Of a DNA stretch of 64,000 bases, positions 8,555 to 17,300 are shown in pieces (position 1 is the first letter of the stretch; each line of letters opens with the position of its first letter). The notes under the pieces were generated by a model. That model made no database searches. It worked only from the letters and a program-made list of their open reading frames with translations, and was not told where the DNA came from. The translations under genes and the position numbers were made by a program. The DNA comes from Alistipes sp. (GTDB taxonomy: Bacteria; Bacteroidota; Bacteroidia; Bacteroidales; Rikenellaceae), in NCBI GenBank assembly GCA_017555905.1, contig JAFZFP010000023.1, forward strand, positions 95,310 through 159,309. The letters run 5' to 3'.

Positions 8555-10048
8555 ATGAACTCTACAATATTGATTGCTATAGTTGGCTTTGTACTTAGTG
8601 CCGTTATTGCCTATGTCGTGGGCCGCAGATTAGGGTCTGGCGACGATACCTCCATTCGCAAGGTGCTTCAGGAGCGAGAGCAGAAGATAGAGCAACAGAG
8701 AGACGAGATTCTGCGCCTTACGGCTCAGCGCGATGTGGAGAGGTCGCGCCGTGAGCAACTGGAGTTGCAACTCGAACAGACACGCCAAGAGGCGCAACGC
8801 TCGCTCAACGAGCAGTTGTCGCAACTCAAGGAGTTCTATGAGCGAGAGATGACGCAGATGAGAGAGACCTCGGAGCGTCTCGTGGCACAACTCAAGGAGA
8901 TGAATGAGAAGCAGGTGGAGAGCCAGATGGCTCTTATACGTGAACAGATGCAGACAACCTCGGAGCGCGTACTCAAGGCTCGTCAGGAGGAGTTGGGGGC
9001 GCAAAACATAGAGCAGGTGGCCAAGATTGTAGATCCTATAAATACGGGTCTGCGCCTTATGCGCGAGGCCTTGGATAGTAGCAAGAGGGAACACCAGCAG
9101 ACTATGACACACCTCGACGCAACGATACGTGCCAATATGGAGCGAAGCACCTCGTTGGGAGAGACTGCAGATAGGCTTACTCGTGCCTTGCTTGGCAAGA
9201 CAAAGGTGCAGGGTAACTTCGGTGAGTTGAAACTTAAGCAACTTCTCGAGGATCTTGGTCTTAAGGAGAATGAGCAGTACACCACCCAGCAGACCCTAAC
9301 CACGCGCTACGGCAAGAGCATCAAGACTGAGGAGGATAGAAGGCTTGTTCCCGACTTTATCCTTCACTTTCCAGGCAACCGCGATATCATCGTGGACTCT
9401 AAGGTGAGCCTTGTAAGTTACGAGCAATATGTAAATGCCGAGGATGAGTTCCAGCGCAACGACTACCTCGCAGCCCATATTAAGAGTGTGAGGGATCACG
9501 TCAAGGGTCTTGCACGCAAGGATTATAGTCGCTATCTCGATGCCCAGTACTCAAAATTGAACTTCGTGATTATGTATATGTTCCACGAGGGAGCGCTAAA
9601 CCTCGCCCTTGTGAACGATACGGCCCTCTGGCGAGAAGCCTACGACCAGGGTGTGCTTATTATGGGGCCTCAGACGATGTATATGAACCTCAGAGTGCTT
9701 GAACTTATGTGGACACAGAGCCGACAGTTGCAGTACCAGAAGGCCATAATCAAGGAGGCCGAACTTATCATCGAGCGAGTGCAGCTCTTTGCCAAGCGCT
9801 TCAAGGATATCGAGGGTTGCCTTACCGCTACACGCGAGAGTTTCGACAGCCTGAAGTTGCTTATGGCCGATAGTGGCAAGAGTATCATCACCCCTGCTCG
9901 CAACCTTATTGCCTACGGTGTTAAGGAGTCGAAGTCTACGACCTCGAAGAGGGGTAAAAACTCAAAGGTGAGCCTCTCGGAGGTTGCACTTGAGGGGGAT
10001 GTGGCGGAGATCGCCGAGGAGGATGTTATAGAGGAGATTGCCGATTAG
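8555..10048 (+). CDS. rmuC: RmuC-family protein (DNA recombination limiting)
   Basis: A 497-residue RmuC. An N-terminal membrane anchor (residues ~4-23, ILIAIVGFVLSAVIAYVVG) is followed by a long coiled coil (~35-150, rich in E, Q, R) and then the conserved RmuC core with a restriction-nuclease-like fold: TKVQGNFGELKLKQLLE, then RLVPDFILHFPGN and IIVDSKVSL, which supply the PD...DxK type residues. E. coli RmuC limits inversion at short inverted repeats; the biochemical activity is not firmly known. The tail (~460-497) is acidic and variable. A strong hairpin follows the stop. Confidence 0.93.
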   Translation: MNSTILIAIVGFVLSAVIAYVVGRRLGSGDDTSIRKVLQEREQKIEQQRDEILRLTAQRDVERSRREQLELQLEQTRQEAQRSLNEQLSQLKEFYEREMTQMRETSERLVAQLKEMNEKQVESQMALIREQMQTTSERVLKARQEELGAQNIEQVAKIVDPINTGLRLMREALDSSKREHQQTMTHLDATIRANMERSTSLGETADRLTRALLGKTKVQGNFGELKLKQLLEDLGLKENEQYTTQQTLTTRYGKSIKTEEDRRLVPDFILHFPGNRDIIVDSKVSLVSYEQYVNAEDEFQRNDYLAAHIKSVRDHVKGLARKDYSRYLDAQYSKLNFVIMYMFHEGALNLALVNDTALWREAYDQGVLIMGPQTMYMNLRVLELMWTQSRQLQYQKAIIKEAELIIERVQLFAKRFKDIEGCLTATRESFDSLKLLMADSGKSIITPARNLIAYGVKESKSTTSKRGKNSKVSLSEVALEGDVAEIAEEDVIEEIAD

Positions 10049-10112
10049 TAGCACTCGATTCGGTCTGACCAAGAAAAAAATAACAAAAATATTTTTGAAG
10101 AAATTTATATGT

Positions 10113-10145
10113 ATTGCCATAAGGCTATTTAGGCCTTGTGGCAAT
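10113..10145 (+). terminator. Hairpin after rmuC
   Basis: ATTGCCA-AAGGC pairs with GCCTT-TGGCAAT around a short A/T loop, followed by CTCTTTTAT; starts 65 nt after the rmuC stop. Confidence 0.65.
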
Positions 10146-10296
10146 CTCTTTTATATGGTTATATCGTTTATGTTCAATGCGTTAAGCCGCTACAATAGGT
10201 TCGCAATAGTGTTGAGCGAGAGATGTTGTGTTTATGCCAATCTGCATATATTATATATAGTATAATTTTTGCTTATATAAGGATAAATATTTTTTG

Positions 10297-10328
10297 TTTG
10301 CATAATTAGTTTTATTGCCATATATTTG
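10297..10328 (+). promoter_or_regulatory. Strong promoter (-33 TTTG, -7 TATATTTG) with no gene behind it
   Basis: TTTG at 10297-10300, a 20-nt spacer, then TATATTTG at 10321-10328. This is the full Bacteroidota promoter layout. The next 170 nt contain no credible reading frame and end in a strong terminator, which points to a non-coding transcript. Confidence 0.6.
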
Positions 10329-10334
10329 CATCGA

Positions 10335-10500
10335 AAACCAATAAAAACAACGAAAAAAGATATAGTAATATAAGTTAGGTATAATAAATAGGTTAATGAT
10401 AAAAGGGTAAGATGTAAGCGTAAAATTAGTAGTGTAAAAAGTTAATAATTGTTTGTGTCCGTGAGGGTTGTCCAGCATCTGCTGGGCAACCCAATCTTTT
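10335..10500 (+). ncRNA. Candidate small RNA, ~160 nt
   Basis: Predicted transcript between the promoter at 10297-10328 and the intrinsic terminator at 10465-10500. The body is A-rich and weakly structured; the 3' end is a 12-bp stem. I do not recognise it as 6S RNA, tmRNA, SRP RNA or any riboswitch. Transcript ends are inferred, strand follows from promoter and T-tract direction. Confidence 0.4.
10465..10500 (+). terminator. Strong intrinsic terminator
   Basis: GGGTTGTCCAGC pairs with GCTGGGCAACCC (12 bp, one G-T pair, loop ATCT) and is followed by AATC and six Ts. Confidence 0.8.
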
Positions 10501-10513
10501 TTCTGGAAATAAT

Positions 10514-10550
10514 TAAGGGTGTGCCCACCAAGTTGAAGGACACACCCTTA
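10514..10550 (-). terminator. Terminator of the ABC exporter operon
   Basis: TAAGGGTGTG / CACACCCTTA inverted repeat lying just downstream of the permease stop on the minus strand. Confidence 0.65.
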
Positions 10551-10568
10551 GTTGTCGTTAAGCGTCAT

Positions 10569-11849
10569 CTACTGGCGAATCCAGCGCCAAAGGTCGCCCC
10601 ACGATGGTCGCTTGCCGTGCATAAAGATTCCGACACGGTAGATCTTCGCAGCCAGCCATGTAGTGAATATAAAGGTGCCGTAGAGTACTATAAGTGAGGT
10701 GACAATCTCCCACGTTGGGATGCCAAATGGTATTCGGGCCACCATAACCACAGGAGAGGTAAATGGTATCATCGAGCCCCAGAAGACGAGCGACGAGTTG
10801 GGGTCGCTAAAGACGGATGTCATAACAATCATCGAGAGGATGATAGGCAACATAATGACGGTATTGAACTGCTGTCCATCCTGCACAGAATCTACCGCCG
10901 AGCCCGCTGCAGCATAGAGCGAGGCGTAGAGCAGGAAGCCTCCGAGGATGAAGAGCAAAAGGTAGGCAAAGAGCATAGCGATATAGCCCGTATCGCCCAA
11001 TGTGCCAACCACCGTACCAAGCATCATATCGTTCGTAGCAGCGATATCGGCTGGCAGAAGCGTTGGGAGCAGGAACTTAGAGGATGATATTACGAGGAGG
11101 GCCCAGATGCCAATCTGTGTGATGGCTACAAGGGCGATGCCCAATATCTTACCCATCATAAGTTGGAATGGGGTACACGTAGTGACCATAACGTCGAGGA
11201 CTCTCGATGACTTCTCCTCGACTACGGAGGTGAGTACCATCTGTCCATAGAGCAGGATGACCATATAGAGCAACATACCAAGCACCAAACCAAGGATATA
11301 GTTCATACCCGAAGAGGTACTCTCCATACTCTCCTCGGCACCTGTGCCGTCGTTGAGGTAGGTGCTTAGTTCGATGTTTGTCTCTACGTTAGCCAATATC
11401 TCGTCGAGGTTGTCGATGTCGTAGGCCAAGAGTTTTTCTCGTTCGACAATCGAGGATATCTGTGTCGCTATATTCTCTTCGAGCATTGGTGAGAGCGAAC
11501 TATTGGTGATAAGTTGCACGGAGTCTCGGGCTTCGATCTCCTCACCTATGTAGAGGACACCAAAGATGCCACTCTCCTCGTTATAGACGTTGCAGGCCTC
11601 GGCCTTGCTCAGTATGCTCTCCTCGACAAATAGAATCTCGGCCGAGGGTTGTAGCTTGTCGGCAACACGGCCCGACTTGTCGATAACGACAATCTGCTTC
11701 TGGTCGCTGGTGCTGTATAGCATCATCAACGTAGGGGCAACCATAAGGCCTATCATAAGGATAGGCATAAGGAGTGTGACGATGATAAAGGACTTCTTGC
11801 GAACGCGCTCCAAATACTCGCGTTCTATAATGAGATACATCTTCTTCAT
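10569..11849 (-). CDS. ABC-2 type exporter permease (NatB-like)
   Basis: A 426-residue inner-membrane permease. One transmembrane helix near the N-terminus (residues ~21-44, after ERVRKKSF) is followed by a ~130-residue extracytoplasmic domain and then five or six more helices from ~185 (YILGLVLGMLLYMVILLYG ... ). VLTSVVEEKSSRVLDVMVT is the cytoplasmic coupling segment conserved in NatB/ABC-2 permeases. It starts 11 bp after the ATPase gene and works with it. The family exports sodium, drugs or lipids; the substrate cannot be told from sequence. Confidence 0.88.
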   Translation of the reverse strand: MKKMYLIIEREYLERVRKKSFIIVTLLMPILMIGLMVAPTLMMLYSTSDQKQIVVIDKSGRVADKLQPSAEILFVEESILSKAEACNVYNEESGIFGVLYIGEEIEARDSVQLITNSSLSPMLEENIATQISSIVEREKLLAYDIDNLDEILANVETNIELSTYLNDGTGAEESMESTSSGMNYILGLVLGMLLYMVILLYGQMVLTSVVEEKSSRVLDVMVTTCTPFQLMMGKILGIALVAITQIGIWALLVISSSKFLLPTLLPADIAATNDMMLGTVVGTLGDTGYIAMLFAYLLLFILGGFLLYASLYAAAGSAVDSVQDGQQFNTVIMLPIILSMIVMTSVFSDPNSSLVFWGSMIPFTSPVVMVARIPFGIPTWEIVTSLIVLYGTFIFTTWLAAKIYRVGIFMHGKRPSWGDLWRWIRQ

Positions 11850-11860
11850 AACTGCACGCT

Positions 11861-12787
11861 TTAAAGTGTACCGTTCACGGCACGGATGAATATGTCGTTC
11901 ATTGAGGGCATAACCTCACGCAAGGCTCTTAGCTCGCAATTGTCGTTGAGCGAGGCGATGACCGCACGTATGTCTCTATCTTCGGGGATATGTATCTTTG
12001 TCTGGCGGAAGCCTCCGACCACACCAACACTCTGTCCAATGGTTGTAGCACGTCCTGCCAAGGCCTGCTCGAATGAGGTGTCCGAGGCGCGGTGAAGAAC
12101 CTCGAAATTGTTACCTCCAGCCGAACGACGAATCTCCTCCACAGAGCCTGAGAGGATGTTATGCGACTTGTTGATAAGGGTGATATGGTCGCAAATCTCC
12201 TCAACCGATGCCATATTGTGGGTCGAGAATATCACCGTAGCACCACGGTCGCGAAGTCCCAAGATCTCCTCTTTAAGGAGGTTGGCATTGATGGGGTCGA
12301 AGCCCGAGAATGGCTCGTCGAAGATGAGCAACTTAGGTTCGTGAACAACGGTGGTGATGAACTGCACCTTCTGGGCCATACCCTTAGAGAGGTCCTCGAC
12401 CTTCTTGTCCCACCAGTCGGCGATAGAGAGTCTCTCGAACCAATGGCGTAGGCGATGCTCTGCCTCGCGGCCCTCCAGGCCCCTTAGACGTGCAAAGAAT
12501 AGGGCTTGCTCACCGACACGCATCTTCTTGTAGAGGCCTCGCTCCTCGGGCATATAACCTATCTTGAAGATATCGTTGGCTGTGAGTGTCTTGCCATCGA
12601 GTAGCACACTACCTGAATCGGCTAAGGTAATGCGTGTGATAACACGTATAAGGGTGGTCTTGCCAGCACCATTAGGGCCAAGGAGTCCGTAGACCGCTCC
12701 GCGAGGCACGTTTAGCGACACATCGTCCAGTGCCTTATGGCCCGTATAACTCTTGCTGACCCTCTCAATCTGAAGAATGTTGTCCAT
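11861..12787 (-). CDS. ABC transporter ATP-binding protein (NatA-like)
   Basis: A 308-residue ATPase that drives the neighbouring permease. Walker A GPNGAGKTT at ~38-46, signature motif LSKGMAQKVQ (LSxGM form), Walker B KLLIFDEPFSGFDP and the switch histidine in FSTHNM are all intact. A C-terminal extension of ~80 residues after residue 225 is typical of the NatA/DUF4162-type subfamily. First gene of a two-gene operon; the divergent GH2-like gene starts 110 bp away. Confidence 0.92.
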   Translation of the reverse strand: MDNILQIERVSKSYTGHKALDDVSLNVPRGAVYGLLGPNGAGKTTLIRVITRITLADSGSVLLDGKTLTANDIFKIGYMPEERGLYKKMRVGEQALFFARLRGLEGREAEHRLRHWFERLSIADWWDKKVEDLSKGMAQKVQFITTVVHEPKLLIFDEPFSGFDPINANLLKEEILGLRDRGATVIFSTHNMASVEEICDHITLINKSHNILSGSVEEIRRSAGGNNFEVLHRASDTSFEQALAGRATTIGQSVGVVGGFRQTKIHIPEDRDIRAVIASLNDNCELRALREVMPSMNDIFIRAVNGTL

Positions 12788-12868
12788 AGCAAATCAATTT
12801 TACACAAAGATAGGCAATTTCAAAACAATAAAAAAGAGTTTGCCGGTTTTTTATTGCAAAGGAATCAC

Positions 12869-12876
12869 TATCTTTG
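12869..12876 (+). promoter_or_regulatory. -7 element of the GH2-like gene
   Basis: TATCTTTG followed by C, 21 nt upstream of the ATG at 12898. Confidence 0.65.
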
Positions 12877-12897
12877 CGACAATAAAACAGAGAGATT

Positions 12898-14232
12898 ATG
12901 CTAAGAAATATAGCAAATGTGGCAATGCTCGCCATAGCACTGATTATCGGAGTGGAGGCGATGGCGCAAGCGCGCATAGCTCGCACGGAGTTCGTATGTT
13001 ACGACAAGCGTGAGGATGCGAAACGTGACGTAAGGAGTGGTATCGACAAATATATAGCCATAGCACCTACCTTGCAATTCGAGAATGCAACGGGAAGTGT
13101 GCGTGCCGTTTACGAGCAGACTATCGAGGTGCCAGCATCGTGGAACGACTATAATGCCTACCTCCATACCGAGAATGTTGGGGCGGACTACACCATATTC
13201 GTAAATGGCAAACAGGTGACTGAGCCGATAGATAGGTTTACACCTACGGAGACCTTCATTTCGCCATACATCGACCAGGGAGAGAATACCATAGCGATTG
13301 TTGTGGTGGAGGAGTCGTATATGAGACTCCTCGACGAGGGGTTGGAGCAGAGCAATCGTGCTAAGTTCGAGAACTGCTACATCTTTGCTCAGCGCAAGTT
13401 GGGTATCTACGACTACAACGTGCGTCTCGTGCCTGATTCGTTGGAGCGCTTCGCACAGTTGCAATTGGACATCGTTGCGAACAACTCCTTCTCAACAGAT
13501 GAGGTTATTGAACTCGGCTACGATATCTATGCCCCAGATGGCAAGTTGATTGACTATAGCGTAAATGGCTATGAGATAGCAGGTTTCTCGCGTGATACGG
13601 TGAACTATACCCCTTGGGTCTATAACTCGAATCCAAATCGTTGGTCGCCATCAAATCCCAAATTATACGACCTTACGTTATACATAAAACTCAGTGGCAT
13701 CCTCAGGGAGTATATACCACTTAAGGTGGGCTTTGCAAAGTATGGCTTTAACGACAAGGGTGAGATTACTGCCTTCGGAAAGCCTATCGCAATAAACAAG
13801 GCTCGCTATAACGCAATGGCAGATAGGGCAACGGCCGAGCGCGAGATAAAGGCGTTGAAAGCCAAGGGTATCAACACCCTGTGCCCCGACTACCCACAGC
13901 CAGAGTGGTTTTATGATATTTGTGATAGTGTTGGCATCTATGTTATCGACTGCGCAACAATCTCTTCGCCCTCGAAGGCTGAGGATCGCTCGGTGGAGGG
14001 TACGCCAGCAAATATGCCGTGGCTGGAGGAGGAGTATCTCTGGCGTGTTGAGGCTATGTATCGCAGGGCGCAAAACCACGTCTCAATAATCGCCTTCCGC
14101 CTTGCGGGAGATGGTTCGGGAAATGGCTACAATATGTACAAGGCCTACGAGCGATTGAAGTCGTTTGGAGACGAACGTGCCATAATCTACGAGGGGGCCG
14201 ATGGCGAATGGAACAGCGACCTCGACTGGTAA
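12898..14232 (+). CDS. GH2-like exported protein, truncated and probably inactive
   Basis: A 444-residue exported protein (signal peptide to about AMAQA, residue 24). Residues ~35-145 form a sugar-binding jelly-roll like that of glycoside hydrolase family 2, including an FVNGKQV strand; residues ~175-275 look like the following immunoglobulin-like domain. The part after ~280 resembles the start of a GH2 barrel (KPIAINKARYN; AEREIKALKAKGINT). In family members a (S/G)LGNE acid/base motif follows HxSI; here the equivalent reads RLAGDGSGNG, so the glutamate is absent, and the protein stops at YEGADGEWNSDLDW before the nucleophile region. A terminator overlaps the stop codon, so the short form seems stable. 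It is better seen as a carbohydrate-binding or remnant protein than an enzyme. Confidence 0.75.
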   Translation: MLRNIANVAMLAIALIIGVEAMAQARIARTEFVCYDKREDAKRDVRSGIDKYIAIAPTLQFENATGSVRAVYEQTIEVPASWNDYNAYLHTENVGADYTIFVNGKQVTEPIDRFTPTETFISPYIDQGENTIAIVVVEESYMRLLDEGLEQSNRAKFENCYIFAQRKLGIYDYNVRLVPDSLERFAQLQLDIVANNSFSTDEVIELGYDIYAPDGKLIDYSVNGYEIAGFSRDTVNYTPWVYNSNPNRWSPSNPKLYDLTLYIKLSGILREYIPLKVGFAKYGFNDKGEITAFGKPIAINKARYNAMADRATAEREIKALKAKGINTLCPDYPQPEWFYDICDSVGIYVIDCATISSPSKAEDRSVEGTPANMPWLEEEYLWRVEAMYRRAQNHVSIIAFRLAGDGSGNGYNMYKAYERLKSFGDERAIIYEGADGEWNSDLDW

Positions 14233-14272
14233 GATATAGGGCATATCCAATTTCGGATACGCCCTATATCTT
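14231..14272. terminator. Bidirectional terminator overlapping the GH2-like stop codon
   Basis: An 18-bp stem with one mismatch (14231-14248 with 14255-14272) followed by TTTT, between two converging genes; it begins on the last bases of the TAA stop. Confidence 0.8.
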
Positions 14273-14303
14273 TTAGATGTGATTACTTTCTGTTGGTATA
14301 ACT

Positions 14304-17300
14304 CTATGAGTTGCTTTTGCGAAAGTATTGAGTGAGATAGTCTTTGAATCTATTGTTTTCTGCGATATCCCTCCAAAGAGAGAATGGATTATACTGTTTA
14401 TATCCACGTCTATTGTTGAGGATATAATTGAGACAAAGGCTCTTGCAGTCGGATATATTCTCCTCCTTGAGTAGGATATCGACGATAACGGCAACCTCTT
14501 CCAGGTCTTGATTGGCCTTGGTGTAGACACTGCTATAGTTCTTAATGGCGTCCTTCAAGCAGCTCTTCTTGCCACTCTCGTCGTAGCAGAAGTTACCATC
14601 GAACCAATCGATAATGGTGCTTATAAGGCGTTTGCGATCGCATTGTTCGGCAAAATAGGTTACGGTCTGCACATCTATATCCATCATCCACGTCTCGGTT
14701 TCGCGGAAGATGTCGAGGAGTTTATAGATATCTATCTTGCGTTGGTTGTAGATATCTCCCCAGCAGTTGTTGAGGATCTTTGTAGCTTTGGCAGAATCTG
14801 TCGTCACATCAAGTAGGTTGCCCTGCTTGATTAGTAGTAGCGCATAGATATAGGCATTTACCACCGTTATATTAATCTGCTCGGGGTTATTCAGGATATC
14901 GGCCTTGAACTCCTCGATGGTGTTTGTTTCGCTTGTTCTGTCGTAGGTTTTTTGTTGTTGTACGTAGCGTTTGTTGATTAGTTTGTGCATACGCGCGCCA
15001 ATAGCCTCGGTTCTATAGCGTAGGTTGTCGAAGCCATACGTAGTGAATATTTCATCAAGTTCTGCCTCTGTTCTTGCAGTAAGTATCAGTGATATACACA
15101 TCTGAATACTACGGTGCAGACTTGGCGTAGAGGGGTCATTGAGGGAGTCTATTTTATTCAAGAACGCAATCATCTTCTCAAAACGATGGTCGTTGAATTT
15201 ATTGAATTTCTCCTGCTCGATGGCTCTAAACACCATATTTACATACGTCTGGGTCAGTGCGATGCCATTATTCTCGCGATATGTCTCCACCTGGTCTACC
15301 GTTAGCAAATGTCGCTGAATGGTGTACCAAAACATCTTGATCTTTGGGATGTTGAACAAGATGTTGGTGTCGATGGTGATAGTGCCATTACCCCGATCTA
15401 TCCAGAATAGTTTGTGGCTTACGGGATTAGGTAACCTCTCTATGGTGAGGAAATCTACGCCCTTGCGGTTGAGTCTTGCCACCTCGGCCATTAGGTTATA
15501 GATATCATTATGCACGATACACTTCATCTGTTCAAAAGTTCTGTAGATAAACGTGCCATCGATATAGGCTATATTATTGACCATTAGGTGGTTTACATAT
15601 TCCTTGAAGTTGTTCCACACGGTAACTTTATCTTCGTAGGCGATCTCGACCTCATTATCAAAGTTGCTGATAAACGAAGGTACGTAGTGGTAGAGTTCTG
15701 CCATCATCCTCACCACCTCGTCGCGAGTGAAGTGGTTGGCAAAATAGGTGTAGGCATCTTTTAAAATCTCGTTGAGCAGGTTGAGATCTTTATTCTCTTT
15801 TGCCCACCATATCATCGGCTCATAGATGTTGTTATCCTTGCGGAATGACGTATCATTAATGGCGTCGATAAATTTTTTAGTGCTGTCATAGTCGGGGAAT
15901 ATATCCCTGTTTTTGATATATACCGAGAGGATGCCGTTATGGGCATTAAGGTTGTAGTCCATAACGATAGGTCGTAACTCAACATTGTCCACAAGTCTGT
16001 TGTACAACTCGTCGAGTCTCTTGATATAGTTAGTATCTCGATTAGCACGATAGAAAAGTTTGTTGTAGAATACGGCATTCACACGTACAGAATCTATCTC
16101 TGCCTTATTTAAGCCATATTTTGCCATATAGTCGATATTCTTGCCATTGGGATCTAAGATATCGAATATATCGTCGATACTCAACTTGTCGAATACGGGC
16201 ACAAGCGCCATATCCGAGAGTATTCGGTTCTCGTCTACGTTATGCCACTTACGAAGGATGTCGAAGCAGGTGCTTGCCCCGATGCTCCTAATCTTTAAGT
16301 AGCACGAGAGGGCTGTTTCGTCTCTTAGTTTCGAAGGGTCGGCATCTTGAATATTCATCAGTCTGAGGCAGGTATTGGCATCGCTTAGTGTCTCGGCTTT
16401 GCTCATCAATTGGTTGAGGGTGATGAAGTTAGTCTGCTCGTCTTTGTCGTTTACCAGTGGCAATAACTGCTCGAAAGTGAGGAACTTATTCTTGAACAGA
16501 TGCGACAATGTGCTGAAGTCGTGTCGGTCAGAATCTATCATCTTTTTGTAGGCCTGCAACGCATCGAACTCGTCGAGTAGTATAAGGAGTTGATTCAGTG
16601 CGCCTATTCGTACTGGGTTGAGGTTGTATTCTGTGTCAATCTCCTCTTTGCCAATGATAGTGCGGGTAACATCTAATTCGAATACGAAGTCGAAGAGTCT
16701 CTTGCGATCCTCGTAACTGAGACGCTTGGCGATAGTCCTAATCGCTCTGAGAAGTCTCCAAAAGAAGTTCCCGCGAACGCTATCTTTGAGGTAATCCTTA
16801 CTATAGATGTCGTTCTTGATTTTGTCAAGTATATCGCGAAGTTCGTCGTAGCTGTCTACCTTGCATAGGGCAGTAATCAATGCTTCGCCTACACGAGGGA
16901 TAAAGACTTTGGTGTAGAGTCCGTCTATATCAACATCACCCTGTTCTTCCTCTTCGTCAAATTCATCTTCCGTATTTGTTACAGAGGTCATATCATAATC
17001 ATCGAGCTTGGAGTTCGCAATAAAATTAATCTCCTTGTCTACGTCAAGAGTCTTTTGCGATAGGAATGGGCTTATGCGACTGATGTTGAAGATGTCGTTT
17101 AGATCCTCTTCAGTGAATGGTGCTTTCCACGACATATCTTCATTGAAGATATAATCCAATATAATCTTCTCTTCACCCATCATCAAGGTGCGATTGCTCT
17201 TAGAGAACATAGCATAAACAACACGTTTATATAACTTTATAGCAGCGCTACTGTCCTTGTTTTTCTCATCGAGTTTTTCGATATACTCCTTGAATATGTT

